Shown: piece by piece, positions 48,375 to 60,354 of the stretch
Position numbering within the stretch: position 1 is the first letter of the stretch
How the letters are laid out: each line of letters starts with the position of its first letter
Assembly (NCBI GenBank): GCA_023078555.1
Contig: CM041197.1
Coordinates: 7,275,810-7,339,809, forward strand
Direction: 5' to 3'
Origin: Ulva prolifera
Lineage: Eukaryota; Chlorophyta; Ulvophyceae; Ulvales; Ulvaceae
Length of the DNA stretch: 64,000 bases
Notes under the pieces: model-generated
What the model saw: the letters and a program-made list of their open reading frames with translations, nothing else
Databases searched by the model: none
What the model was told of the DNA's origin: nothing
Program-made: the position numbers and the translations under genes

Positions 48375-48848
48375 GGATAGCAGTGCTTCGATGTCGCGCA
48401 GTCGCTGCTCGGCTGATTCGCGCATCAGCTCGGCCGGCGCAGCGGTTGGCCGGGTCGGAGGCATGTGTTTGCAGTCACAGCGCTTTTACACGCCATCACA
48501 GCGATAATATGGATGTGGGTTGTGTCAGATGTGGCCAGCAGTGCTTCCATGTCGCGCAGTCGCTCCTCGGCTGATTCGCGAACCAGCTCGGCTGGCGCAG
48601 CGGTTGGCCGGGTCGGAGGAATGTGATGGCAGTCACAGCGCTTTTGCACGCCAGCACAGCCAATATATGGATGTGGGTGGTGTCAGATGTGGCTAGCAGC
48701 GCTTCCATGTCGCGCAGTCACTGCTCGGCTGATTCGAACATCAGCTCGGCAGGCGCAGCAGTTGGCCGGGTCGGGGGCATCTGTTGGCAGTCACTGTGCT
48801 TTTCTTCGCCAGCACAGCCAATATGTGGATGTGAGTTGTGTCAAGTGT

Positions 48849-49322
48849 GGCTAGCAGTGCTTCCATGTCGCGCAGTCGCTGCTCGGCTGATTCGCGCATC
48901 AGCTCGGCTGCCGCAGCAGTTGGCCTGGTCGGAGGCATGTGTTGGCAGTCACAGTGATTTTGCACGCCAGCACAGCCAATATATGGATGTGACTTGTGTC
49001 AGGTATGGCTAGCAGTGCTTCCATGTCGCGCAGTCGCTGCTCGGCTGATTCGCGCATCAGCTCGGCTGCCGCAGCAGTTGGCCTGGTCGGAGGCATGTGT
49101 TGGCAGTCACAGTGATTTTGCACGCCAGCACAGCCAATATATGGATGTGACTTGTGTCAGGTATGGCTAGCAGTGCTTCCATGTCGCGCAGTCGCTGCTC
49201 GGCTGATTCGCGCATCAGCTCGGCTGCCGCAGCAGTTGGCCTGGTCGGAGGCATGTGTTGGCAGTCACAGTGATTTTGCACGCCAGCACAGCCAATATAT
49301 GGATGTGACTTGTGTCAGATGT
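48849..49322 (+). repeat. Three nearly identical 158-bp monomers in a row
   Basis: Units 48849-49006, 49007-49164 and 49165-49322 read the same (GGCTGCCGCAGCAG, GGCCTGGTCGGAGG, CAGTGATTTTGCACG) except for the last junction (CAGATGT instead of CAGGTAT). A fourth copy stands at 49814-49971. Neighbouring units elsewhere differ at many sites, so this is a local monomer-level amplification. Confidence 0.88.
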
Positions 49323-49415
49323 GGCTAGCAGCGCTTCCATGTCGCGCAGTCACTGCTCGGCTGATTCGCGTATCAGCTCGGCAGGCGCAGCAGTTGGCCG
49401 GGTCGGGGGCATATG

Positions 49416-49439
49416 CTGCCAACAGATATCTGTTGGCAG
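49416..49439. repeat. 24-bp perfect palindrome
   Basis: In 175-bp unit 49323-49497, directly after three nearly identical 158-bp units. Confidence 0.95.
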
Positions 49440-50064
49440 TCACTGTGCTTTTCTTCGCCAGCACAGCCAATATATGGATGTGACTTGTTTCAGGTATGGA
49501 TAGCAGTGCTTCGATGTGGCGCAGTCGCTGCTCGGCTGATTCGCGCATCAGCTCGGCTGGCGCAGCGGTTGGCCGGGTCGGAGGCATGTGTTGGCAGTCA
49601 CAGCCCTTTTGCACGCCATCACAGCGATAATATGGATGTGGGTTGTGTCAGATGTGGCCAGCAGTGCTTCCATGTCGCGCAGTCGCTCCTCGGCTGATTC
49701 GCGAACCAGCTCGGCTGGCGCAGCGGTTGGCCGGGTCGGAGGAATGTGTTGGCAGTCACAGTGATTTTGCACGCCAGCACAGCCAATATATGGATGTGAC
49801 TTGTGTCAGGTATGGCTAGCAGTGCTTCCATGTCGCGCAGTCGCTGCTCGGCTGATTCGCGCATCAGCTCGGCTGCCGCAGCAGTTGGCCTGGTCGGAGG
49901 CATGTGTTGGCAGTCACAGTGATTTTGCACGCCAGCACAGCCAATATATGGATGTGACTTGTGTCAGATGTGGCTAGCAGCGCTTCCATGTCGCGCAGTC
50001 ACTGCTCGGCTGATTCGCGTATCAGCTCGGCAGGCGCAGCAGTTGGCCGGGTCGGGGGCATATG

Positions 50065-50088
50065 CTGCCAACAGATATCTGTTGGCAG
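50065..50088. repeat. 24-bp perfect palindrome
   Basis: In 175-bp unit 49972-50146, 649 bp (four units) after the previous copy. Confidence 0.95.
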
Positions 50089-51029
50089 TCACTGTGCTTT
50101 TCTTCGCCAGCACAGCCAATATATGGATGTGACTTGTTTCAGGTATGGATAGCAGTGCTTCGATGTGGCGCAGTCGCTGCTCGGCTGATTCGCGCATCAG
50201 CTCGGCTGGCGCAGCGGTTGGCCGGGTCGGAGGCATGTGTTGGCAGTCACAGCCCTTTTGCACGCCATCACAGTGATAATATGGATGTGGGTTGTGTCAG
50301 ATGTGGCCAGCAGTGCTTCCATGTCGCGCAGTCGCTCCTCGGCTGATTCGCGAACCAGCTCGGCTGGCGCGGCGGTTGGCCGGGTCGGAGGAATGTGTTG
50401 GCAGTCACAGCGCTTTTGCACGCCAGCACAGCCAATATATGGATGTGGGTGGTGTCAGATGTGGCTAGCAGCGCTTCCATGTCGCGCAGTCACTGCTCGG
50501 CTGATTCGAACATCAGCTCGGCAGGCGCAGCAGTTGGCCGGGTCGGGGGCATCTGTTGGCAGTCACTGTGCTTTTCTTCGCCAGCACAGCCAATATGTGG
50601 ATGTGAGTTGTTTCAGGTATGGATAGCAGTGCTTCGATGTGGCGCAGTCGCTGCTCGGCTGATTCGCGCATCAGCTCGGCTGGCGCAGCGGTTGGCCGGG
50701 TCGGAGGCATGTGTTGGCAGTCACAGCCCTTTTGCACGCCATCACAGCGATAATATGGATGTGGGTTGTGTCAGATGTGGCCAGCAGTGCTTCCATGTCG
50801 CGCAGTCGCTCCTCGGCTGATTCGCGAACCAGCTCGGCTGGCGCAGCGGTTGGCCGGGTCGGAGGAATGTGTTGGCAGTCACAGCGCTTTTGCACGCCAG
50901 CACAGCCAATATATGGATGTGGGTGGTGTCAGATGTGGCTAGCAGCGCTTCCATGTCGCGCAGTCACTGCTCGGCTGATTCGCGTATCAGCTCGGCAGGC
51001 GCAGCAGTTGGCCGGGTCGGGGGCATATG

Positions 51030-51053
51030 CTGCCAACAGATATCTGTTGGCAG
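51030..51053. repeat. 24-bp perfect palindrome
   Basis: In 175-bp unit 50937-51111; partner of the copy at 36654 (14,376 bp apart). Confidence 0.95.
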
Positions 51054-51520
51054 TCACTGTGCTTTTCTTCGCCAGCACAGCCAATATATGGATGTGACTT
51101 GTTTCAGGTATGGATAGCAGTGCTTCGATGTGGCGCAGTCGCTGCTCGGCTGATTCGCGCATCAGCTCGGCTGGCGCAGCGGTTGGCCGGGTCGGAGGCA
51201 TGTGTTGGCAGTCACAGCCCTTTTGCACGCCATCACAGCGATAATATGGATGTGGGTTGTGTCAGATGTGGCCAGCAGTGCTTCCATGTCGCGCAGTCGC
51301 TCCTCGGCTGATTCGCGAACCAGCTCGGCTGGCGCAGCGGTTGGCCGGGTCGGAGGAATGTGTTGGCAGTCACAGCGCTTTTGCACGCCAGCACAGCCAA
51401 TATATGGATGTGGGTGGTGTCAGATGTGGCTAGCAGCGCTTCCATGTCGCGCAGTCACTGCTCGGCTGATTCGCGTATCAGCTCGGCAGGCGCAGCAGTT
51501 GGCCGGGTCGGGGGCATATG

Positions 51521-51544
51521 CTGCCAACAGATATCTGTTGGCAG
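51521..51544. repeat. 24-bp perfect palindrome
   Basis: In 175-bp unit 51428-51602; partner of the copy at 37145 (14,376 bp apart). Confidence 0.95.
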
Positions 51545-52076
51545 TCACTGTGCTTTTCTTCGCCAGCACAGCCAATATATGGATGTGACTTGTTTCAGGT
51601 ATGGATAGCAGTGCTTCGATGTGGCGCAGTCGCTGCTCGGCTGACTCGCGCATCAGCTCGGCTGGCGCAGCGGTTGGCCGGGTCGGAGGCATGTTTTGGC
51701 AGTCACAGCCCTTTTGCACGCCATCACAGCGATAATATGGATGTGGGTTGTGTCAGATGTGGCCAGCAGTGCTTCCATGTCGCGCAGTCGCTCCTCGGCT
51801 GATTCGCGAACCAGCTCGGCTGGCGCAGCGGTTGGCCGGGTCGGAGGAATGTGTTGGCAGTCACAGCGCTTTTGCACGCCAGCACAGCCAATATGTGGAT
51901 GTGAGTTGTGTCAAGTGTGGCTAGCAGTGCTTCCATGTCGCGCAGTCGCTGCTCGGCTGATTCGCGCATCAGCTCGGCTGCCGCAGCAGTTGGCCTGGTC
52001 GGAGGCATGTGTTGGCAGTCACAGTGATTTTGCACGCCAGCACAGCCAATATATGGATGTGACTTGTGTCAGGTAT

Positions 52077-52261
52077 GGCTAGCAGTGCTTCCATGTCGCG
52101 CAGTCGCTGCTCGGCTGATTTGCGAACCAGCCCGGCTGATCCGCGCATCAGCTCGGCCGCGGCTGTCGCAGCAGTTGGCCTGGTCGGGGGCATCTGTTGG
52201 CAGTCACTGTCCTTTTCCTCGCCAGCACAGCCAATATATGGATGTGACTTGTTTCAGGTAT
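52077..52261 (+). repeat. 185-bp monomer (rightmost)
   Basis: CCGCGG subtype and the last 185-bp unit of the window. It pairs with 37543-37727 across 14,534 bp. Confidence 0.88.
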
Positions 52262-52735
52262 GGATAGCAGTGCTTCGATGTCGCGCAGTCGCTGCTCGGC
52301 TGATTCGCGCATCAGCTCGGCTGGCGCAGCGGTTGGCCGGGTCGGAGGCATGTGTTGGCAGTCACAGCGCTTTTACACGCCATCACAGCGAATATATGGA
52401 TGTGGGTTGTGTCAGATGTGGCCAGCAGTGCTTCCATGTCGCGCAGTCGCTCCTCGGCTGATTCGCGAACCAGCTCGGCTGGCGCAGCGGTTGGCCGGGT
52501 CGGAGGAATGTGTTGGCAGTCACATTGCTTTTCCTCGCCAGCACGGCCAACATATGGATGTGACTTTTTTCAGGCATGGCTAGCAGTGTTTCCATGTTGC
52601 GCAGTCGCTGCTCGGCTGATTCGAACATCAGCTCGGCAGGCGCAGCAGTTGGCCGGGTCGGGGGCATCTGTTGGCAGTCACTGTGCTTTTCTTCGCCAGC
52701 ACAGCCAATATGTGGATTTGAGTTGTGTCCAGTGT

Positions 52736-52892
52736 GGCTAGCAGTGCTTCCATGTCGCGCAGTCGCTGCTCGGCTCATTCGCGCATCAGCTCGGCTGGCG
52801 CAGCAGTTGGCCGGGTCGGGGACATCTGTTGGCAGTCACATTGCTTTCCTCGCCAGCACAGCCAATATATGGATGTGACTTGTGTCAGGTAT
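52736..52892 (+). repeat. 157-bp monomer, one T short
   Basis: Copy of 38202-38358 with the same one-base loss, 14,534 bp downstream. Confidence 0.9.
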
Positions 52893-53050
52893 GGCTAGCA
52901 GTGCTTCCATGTCGCGCAGTCGCTGCTCGGCTGATTCGCGCATCAGCTCGGCTGGCGCAGCAGTTGGCTGGGTCGGGGGCATCTGTTGGCAGTCACTGTG
53001 CTTTTGCTTGCCAGCACAGTCAATATATGGACGTGAGTTGTGTCAGGTGT

Positions 53051-53207
53051 GGCTAGTAGTGCTTCCATGCCGCGCAGTCGCTGCTCGGCTGATTCGCGCA
53101 TCAGCTTGGCTGACGCAGCAGTTGGCCGGGTCGGGGGCATCTGTTGGCAGTCACTGTGCTTTTCCTCGCCAGCACAGCCAATATGTGGATGTGAGTTGTG
53201 TCAATGT
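53051..53207 (+). repeat. 157-bp monomer, one G short
   Basis: Copy of 38517-38673 with the same loss in the junction (TCAATGTGGC). The 222-codon open frame at 52882-53550 arises here for the same reason. Confidence 0.9.
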
Positions 53208-53637
53208 GGCTAGCAGTGCTTCCATGTCGTGCAGTCGCTGCTCGGCTGATTCTCGCATCAGCTCAGCTGGCGCAGCGGTTGGCCGGGTCGGAGGCATGTG
53301 TTGGCAGTCACAGCGCTTTTGCACGCCAGCACAGCCAATACATGGATTTGACTTGTGTCAGATGTGCTTAGCAGTGCTTCCATGTCGCGCAGTCACTGCT
53401 CGGCTGATTCGCGAACCAGCCCTGCTGATTCGCGCATCAGCTCGGCTGACGCAGCAGTTGGCCAGATCGGGGACACCTGCCCACAGTCACAGTGCTTTTG
53501 CACGCCAGCACAGCCAATATATGGATGTGGGTGGTGTCAGATGTGGCTAGCAGCGCTTCCATGTCGCGCAGTCACTGCTCGGCTGATTCGCGTATCAGCT
53601 CGGCAGGCGCAGCAGTTGGCCGGGTCGGGGGCATATG

Positions 53638-53661
53638 CTGCCAACAGATATCTGTTGGCAG
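53638..53661. repeat. 24-bp perfect palindrome
   Basis: In 175-bp unit 53545-53719, middle of a 179-175-175 cassette; partner of 39104 (14,534 bp apart). Confidence 0.95.
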
Positions 53662-53812
53662 TCCCTGTGCTTTTCCTCGTTAGCACAGCCAATATATGGA
53701 TGTGACTTGTTTCAGGTATGGATAGCAGTGCTTCGATGTCGCGCAGTCGCTGCTCGGCTGATTCGCGTATCAGCTCGGCAGGCGCAGCAGTTGGCCGGGT
53801 CGGGGGCATATG

Positions 53813-53836
53813 CTGCCAACAGATATCTGTTGGCAG
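53813..53836. repeat. 24-bp perfect palindrome
   Basis: In 175-bp unit 53720-53894, last unit of that cassette. Confidence 0.95.
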
Positions 53837-56800
53837 TCACTGTGCTTTTCCTCGCCAGCACAGCCAGTATATGGATGTGACTTGTTTCAGGTATGGATAG
53901 CAGTGCTTCGATGTCGCGCAGTCGCTGCTCGGCTGATTCGCGCATCAGCTCGGCTGTCGCAGCAGTTGGCCTGGTCGGGGGCATCTGTTGGCAGTCACTG
54001 TCCTTTTCCTCGCCAGAACAGCCAACATATGGATGTGACTTGTTTCAGGTATGGATAGCAGTGCTTCGATGTCGCGCAGTCGCTGCTCGGCTGATTTGCG
54101 AACCAGCCCGGCTGATCCGCGCATCAGCTCGGCTGACGCAGCAGTTGGCCGGGTCGGGGACATCTGTTGGCAGTCACTTTGCTTTTCCTCGCCAGCACGG
54201 CCAACATATGGATGTGACTTTTTTCAGGTATGGCTAGCTGTGTTTCCATGTCGCGCAGTCGCTGCTCGGCTGATTCGAACATCAGCTCGGCAGGCGCAGC
54301 AGTTGGCCGGGTCGGGGGCATCTGTTGGCAGTCACTTTGCTTTTCCTCGCCAGCACGGCCAACATATGGATGTGACTTTTTTCAGGTATGGCTAGCAGTG
54401 TTTCCATGTCGCGCAGTCGCTGCTCGGCTGATTCGAACATCAGCTCGGCTGCCGCAGCAGTTGGCCTGGTCGGAGGCATGTGTTGGCAGTCACAGTGATT
54501 TTGCACGCCAGCACAGCCAATATTTGGATGTGACTTGTGTCAGGTATGGCTAGCAGTGCTTCCATGTCGCGCAGTCGCTGCTCGGCTGATTTGCGAACCA
54601 GCCCGGCTGATCCGCGCATCAGCTCGGCTGACGCAGCAGTTGGCCGGGTCGGGGACATCTGTTGGCAGTCACTTTGCTTTTCCTCGCCAGCACTGCCAAC
54701 ATATGGATGTGACTTTTTTCAGGTATGGCTAGCAGTGTTTCCATGTCGCGCAGTCGCTGCTCGGCTGATTCGAACATCAGCTCGGCAGGCGCAGCAGTTG
54801 GCCGGGTCGGGGGCATCTGTTGGCAGTCACTGTGCTTTTCTTTGCCAGCACAGCCAATATGTGGATGTGAGTTGTGTCAAGTGTGGCTAGCAGTGCTTCC
54901 ATGTCGCGCAGTCGCTGCTCGGCTGATTCGCGCATCAGCTCGGCTGCCGCAGCAGTTGGCCTGGTCGGGGGCATCTGTTGGCAGTCACTTTGCTTTTCGT
55001 CGCCAGCACAGCCAAAATATGGATGTGACTTTTTTCTGGTATGGCTAGCAGTGCTTCCTTGTCGCGCAGTCGCTGCTCGGCTGATTCGCGCATCAGCTCG
55101 GCTGTCGCAGCAGTTGGCCTGGTCGGGGGCATCTGTTGGCAGTCACTGTGCTTTTCCTCGCCAGCATAGCCAATATATGGATGTGACTTGTGTCAGGTAT
55201 GGCTAGCAGTGCTTCCATGTCGCGCAGTCTCTGCTCCGCTGATTCACGATCCAGCTCGGCTGCCGCGGCGGTTGGCCGGGTCGGAGGCATGTGTTGGCAG
55301 TCACAGTGATTTTGCACGCCAGCACAGCCAATATGTGGATGTGAGTTGTGTCAAGTGTGGCTAGCAGTGCTTCCATGTCGCGCAGTCGCTGCTCGGCTCA
55401 TTCGCGCATCAGCTCGGCTGGCGCAGCAGTTGGCCGGGTCGGGGACATCTGTTGGCAGTCACATTGCTTTTCTTCGCCAGCACAGCCAATATGTGGATGT
55501 GAGTTGTGTCCAGTGTGGCTAGCAGTGCTTCCATGTCGCGCAGTCGCTGCTCGGCTGATTCGCGCATCAGCTCGGCTGGCGCAGCGGTTGGCCGGGTCGG
55601 AGGCATGTGTTGGCAGTCACAGCGCTTTTGCACGCCAGCACAGCCAATACATGGATTTGACTCGTGTCAGATGTGCTTAGCAGTGCTTCCATGTCGCGCA
55701 GTCGCTGCTCGGCTGATTTGCGAACCAGCCCGGCTGATCCGCGCATCAGCTCGGCTGATGCAGCAGTTGGCCGGGTCGGGGACATCTGTTGGCAGTCACT
55801 TTGCTTTTCCTCGCCAGCACGGCCAACATATGGATGTGACTTTTTTCAGGTATGGCTAGCAGTGTTTCCATGTCGCGCAGTCGCCGCTCGGCTGATTCGA
55901 ACATCAGCTCGGCAGGCGCAGCAGTTGGCCGGGTCGGTGGCATCTGTTGGCAGTCACTGTGCTTTTCTTCGCCAGCACAGCCAATATGTGGATGTGAGTT
56001 GTGTCAAGTGTGGCTAGCAGTGCTTCCATGTCGCGCAGTCGCTGCTCGGCTGATTCGCGCATCAGCTCGGCTGCCGCAGCAGTTGGCCTGGTCGGGGGCA
56101 TCTGTTGGCAGTCACTTTGCTTTTCCTCGCCAGCACAGCCAAAATATGGATGTGACTTTTTTCTGGTATGGCTAGCAGTGCTTCCATGTCGCGCAGTCGC
56201 TGCTCGGCTGATTCGCGCATCAGCTCGGCTGTCGCAGCAGTTGGCCTGGTCGGGGGCATCTGTTGGCAGTCACTGTGCTTTTCCTCGCCAGCACAGCCAA
56301 TATATGGACGTGACTTGTGTCAGGTATGGCTAGCAGTGCTTCCATGTCGTGCAGTCTCTGCTCCGCTGATTCGCGATCCAGCTCGGCTGCCGCGGCGGTT
56401 GGCCGGGTCGGAGGCATGTGTTGGCAGTCACAGTGATTTTGCACGCCAGCACAGCCAATATATGGATGTGACTTGTGTCAGGTATGGCTAGCAGTGCTTC
56501 CATGTCGCGCAGTCGCTGCTCGGCTCATTCGCGCATCAGCTCGGCTGGCGCAGCAGTTGGCTGGGTCGGGGGCATCTGTTGGCAGTCACTGTGCTTTTGC
56601 TTGCCAGCACAGTCAATATATGGACGTGAGTTGTGTCAGGTGTGGCTAGTAGTGCTTCCATGCCGCGCAGTCGCTGCTCGGCTAATTCGCGCATCAGCTT
56701 GGCTGACGCAGCAGTTGGCCGGGTCGGGGGCATCTGTTGGCAGTCACTGTGCTTTTCCTCGCCAGCACAGCCAATATGTGGATGTGAGTTGTGTCAAGTG

Positions 56801-57231
56801 TGGCTAGCAGTGCTTCCATGTCGCGCAGTCGCTGCTCGGCTGATTCGCGCATCAGCTCGGCTGGCGCAGCGGTTGGCCGGGTCGGAGGCATGTGTTGGCA
56901 GTCACAGCGCTTTTGCACGCCAGCACAGCCAATACATGGATTTGACTGGTGTCAGATGTGCTTAGCAGTGCTTCCATGTCGCGCAGTCACTGCTCGGCTG
57001 ATTCGCGAACCAGCCCGGCTGATTCGCGCATCAGCTCGGCTGACGCAGCAGTTGGCCGGATCGGGGACACCTGCCCACAGTCACAGTGCTTTTGCACGCC
57101 AGCACAGCCAATATATGGATGTGGGTGGTGTCAGATGTGGCTAGCAGCGCTTCCATGTCGCGCAGACACTGCTCGGCTGATTCGCGTATCAGCTCGGCAG
57201 GCGCAGCAGTTGGCCGGGTCGGGGGCATATG

Positions 57232-57255
57232 CTGCCAACAGATATCTGTTGGCAG
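57232..57255. repeat. 24-bp perfect palindrome
   Basis: In 175-bp unit 57139-57313 of the zone V cassette; the left part has a private GCGCAGACACTGC. Confidence 0.95.
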
Positions 57256-57406
57256 TCCCTGTGCTTTTCCTCGCCAGCACAGCCAATATATGGATGTGAC
57301 TTGTTTCAGGTATGGTTAGCAGTGCTTCGATGTCGCGCAGTCGCTGCTCGGCTGATTCGCGTATCAGCTCGGCAGGCGCAGCAGTTGGCCGGGTCGGGGG
57401 CATATG

Positions 57407-57430
57407 CTGCCAACAGATATCTGTTGGCAG
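57407..57430. repeat. 24-bp perfect palindrome
   Basis: In 175-bp unit 57314-57488, which starts with GGTTAG rather than GGATAG. Confidence 0.95.
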
Positions 57431-58120
57431 TCACTGTGCTTTTCCTCGACAGCACAGCCAGTATATGGATGTCACTTGTTTCAGGTATGGATAGCAGTGC
57501 TTCGATGTCACGCAGTCGCTGCTCGGCTGATCCGCGCATCAGCTCGGCTGATGCAGCAGTTGGCCGGGTCGGGGACATCTGTTGGCAGTCACTTTGCTTT
57601 TCCTCGCCAGCACGGCCAACATATGGATGTGACTTTTTTCAGGTATGGCTAGCAGTGTTTCCATGTCGCGCAGTCGCCGCTCGGCTGATTCGAACATCAG
57701 CTCGGCAGGCGCAGCAGTTGGCCGGGTCGGTGGCATCTGTTGGCAGTCACTGTGCTTTTCCTCGCCAGCACAGCCAATATGTGGATGTGAGTTGTGTCAA
57801 GTGTGGCTAGCAGTGCTTCCATGTCGCGCAGTCGCTGCTCGGCTGATTCGCGCATCAGCTCGGCTGCCGCAGCAGTTGGCCTGGTCGGGGGCATCTGTTG
57901 GCAGTCACTTTGCTTTTCCTCGACAGCACAGCCAAAATATGGATGTGACTTTTTTCTGGTATGGCTAGCAGTGCTTCCATGTCGCGCAGTCGCTGCTCGG
58001 CTGATTCGCGCATCAGCTCGGCTGTCGCAGCAGTTGGCCTGGTCGGGGGCATCTGTTGGCAGTCACTGTGCTTTTCCTCGCCAGCATAGCCAATATATGG
58101 ATGTGACTTGTGTCAGGTAT

Positions 58121-58970
58121 GGCTAGCAGTGCTTCCATGTCGCGCAGTCTCTGCTCCGCTGATTCACGATCCAGCTCGGCTGCCGCGGCGGTTGGCCGGG
58201 TCGGAGGCATGTGTTGGCAGTCACAGTGATTTTGCACGCCAGCACAGCCAATATGTGGATGTGAGTTGTGTCAAGTGTGGCTAGCAGTGCTTCCATGTCG
58301 CGCAGTCGCTGCTCGGCTCATTCGCGCATCAGCTCGGCTGGCGCAGCAGTTGGCCGGGTCGGGGACATCTGTTGGCAGTCACATTGCTTTTCTTCGCCAG
58401 CACAGCCAATATGTGCATGTGAGTTGTGTCCAGTGTGGCTAGCAGTGCTTCCATGTCGCGCAGTCGCTGCTCGGCTGATTCGCGCATCAGCTCGGCTGCC
58501 GCAGCAGTTGGCCTGGTCGGGGGCATCTGTTGGCAGTCACTTTGCTTTTCCTCGCCAGCACAGCCAAAATATGGATGTGACGTTTTTCTGGTATGGCTAG
58601 CAGTGCTTCCATGTCGCGCAGTCGCTGCTCGGCTGATTCGCGCATCAGCTCGGCTGTCGCAGCAGTTGGCCTGGTCGGGGGCATCTGTTGGCAGTCACTG
58701 TGCTTTTCCTCGCCAGCACAGCCAATATATGGATGTGACTTGTGTCAGGTATGCCTAGCAGTGCTTCCATGTCGTGCAGTCTCTGCTCCGCTGATTCGCG
58801 ATCCAGCTCGGCTGCCGCGGCGGTTGGCCGGGTCGGAGGCATGTGTTGGCAGTCACAGTGATTTTGCACGCCAGCACAGCCAATATATGGATGTGACTTG
58901 TGTCAGGTATGGCTAGCAGTGCTTCCATGTCGCGCAGTCGCTGCTCGGCTCATTCGCGCATCAGCTCGGC
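58121..58970 (+). repeat. 0.85-kb block repeated at 60355-61204 (2,234 bp apart)
   Basis: Contains the CTCTGCTCCGCTGATTC units, the GGGGACATCTG unit and T-run junctions (six T reduced to GACGTTTTTC at about 58580; GACTTTTTTTTGG at about 60813). Its left part is also found at 55201-55570 (2,920 bp upstream). Confidence 0.82.
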
Positions 58971-59405
58971 TGACGCAGCAGTTGGCCGGGTCGGGGGCAT
59001 CTGTTGGCAGTCACTGTGCTTTTCCTCGCCAGCACAGCCAATATGTGGATGTGAGTTGTGTCAAGTGTGGCTAGCAGTGCTTCCATGTCGCGCAGTCGCT
59101 GCTCGGCTGATTCGCGCATCAGCTCGGCTGGCGCAGCGGTTGGCCGGGTCGGAGGCATGTGTTGGCAGTCACAGCGCTTTTGCACGCCAGCACAGCCAAT
59201 ACATGGATTTGACTTGTGTCAGATGTGCTTAGCAGTGCTTCCATGTCGTGCAGTCGCTGCTCGGCTGATTTGCGAACCAGCCCGGCTGATCCGCGCATCA
59301 GCTCGGCTGATGCAGCAGTTGGCCGGGTCGGGGACATCTGTTGGCAGTCACTTTGCTTTTCCTCGCCAGCACGGCCAACATGTGGATGTGACTTTTTTCA
59401 GGTAT

Positions 59406-60312
59406 GGCTAGCAGTGTTTCCATGTCGCGCAGTCGCTGCTCGGCTGATTCGAACAGCAGCTCGGCAGGCGCAGCAGTTGGCCGGGTCGGGGGCATCTGTT
59501 GGCAGTCACTGTGCTTTTCTTCGCCAGCACAGCCAATATGTGGATGTGAGTTGTGTCAAGTGTGGCTAGCAGTGCTTCCATGTCGCGCAGTCGCTGCTCG
59601 GCTGATTCGCGCATCAGCTCGGCTGCCGCAGCAGTTGGCCTGGTCGGGGGCATCTGTTGGCAGTCACTTTGCTTTTCCTCGCCAGCACAGCCAAAATATG
59701 GATGTGACTTTTTTCTGGTATGGCTAGCAGTGCTTCCATGTCGCGCAGTCGCTGCTCGGCTGATTCGCGCATCAGCTCGGCTGTCGCAGCAGTTGGCCTG
59801 GTCGGGGGCATCTGTTGGCAGTCACTGTGCTTTTCCTCGCCAGCATAGCCAATATATGGATGTGACTTTTTTCAGGTATGGCTAGCAGTGTTTCCATGTC
59901 GCGCAGTCGCTGCTCGGCTGATTCGAACAGCAGCTCGGCAGGCGCAGCAGTTGGCCGGGTCGGGGGCATCTGTTGGCAGTCACTGTGCTTTTTTTCGCCA
60001 GCACAGCCAATATGTGGATGTGAGTTGTGTCAAGTGTGGCTAGCAGTGCTTCCATGTCGCGCAGTCGCTGCTCGGCTGATTCGCGCATCAGCTCGGCTGC
60101 CGCAGCAGTTGGCCTGGTCGGGGGCATCTGTTGGCAGTCACTTTGCTTTTCCTCGCCAGCACAGCCAAAATGTGGATGTGACTTTTTTCTGGTATGGCTA
60201 GCAGTGCTTCCATGTCGCGCAGTCGCTGCCCCGGCTGATTCGCGCATCAGCTCGGCTGTCGCAGCAGTTGGCCTGGTCGGGGGCATCTGTTGGCAGTCAC
60301 TGTGCTTTTCCT
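59406..60312 (+). repeat. 474-bp trimer in tandem (3 x 158)
   Basis: About 59406-59838 recurs 474 bp later, up to about 60312. The private GAACAGCAGCTCGG marks both copies. The second copy carries the one-base insertion of the 159-bp unit, CTTTTTTTCGCC and AAAATGTGG. Because 474 is a multiple of three, this is the only trimer spacing that keeps reading frame, yet stops still occur in each frame. Confidence 0.83.
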
Positions 60313-60354
60313 CACCAGCATAGCCAATATATGGATGTGACTTTTGTCAGGTAT
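60196..60354 (+). repeat. 159-bp monomer, one base long
   Basis: Reads CGCTGCCCCGGCTG where relatives have CGCTGCTCGGCTG, giving the only 159-bp spacing in the window. A related plain copy lies 474 bp upstream at 59722. Confidence 0.88.

Larger units (their letters stand above)
34103..54052 (+). repeat. Zone IV: part with palindromic 175-bp and 185-bp monomers
   Basis: 122 monomers: 84 of 158 bp, 21 of 175 bp, 8 of 185 bp, 5 of 179 bp (38832, 39677, 45552, 46572, 53366) and 4 of 157 bp. Sequence habits change here: GGCTAG often becomes GGATAG or GGCCAG, TCGCTCC becomes TCACTGC or TCGCTGC, GCAGCGG becomes GCAGCAG, GGAGGCATGTG becomes GGGGGCATCTG, and the 3' part often reads CACTGTGCTTTTC.TCGCC. 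Several monomers end in TTTCAGGTAT. These changes travel together, so zone IV holds several distinct monomer lineages arranged in recurring order, such as the 491-bp trimer. Confidence 0.92.
56475..57520 (+). repeat. 1.05-kb block repeated at 61766-62811 (5,291 bp apart)
   Basis: Holds the zone V cassette. Shared marks are GGACGTGAGTTG, GCTCGGCTAATTCG and GGTTAGCAGTGC. Differences include ATATGTGG/ATATATGG near 56779/62070 and GCAGACACTGC/GCAGTCACTGC. The spacing includes the single 159-bp unit. Confidence 0.84.

Noticed and set aside
34103-54052. Transposon with terminal inverted repeats formed by neighbouring palindromes
   Set aside because: Pieces between palindromes are ordinary monomers in phase, with no transposase frame and no target-site duplication.
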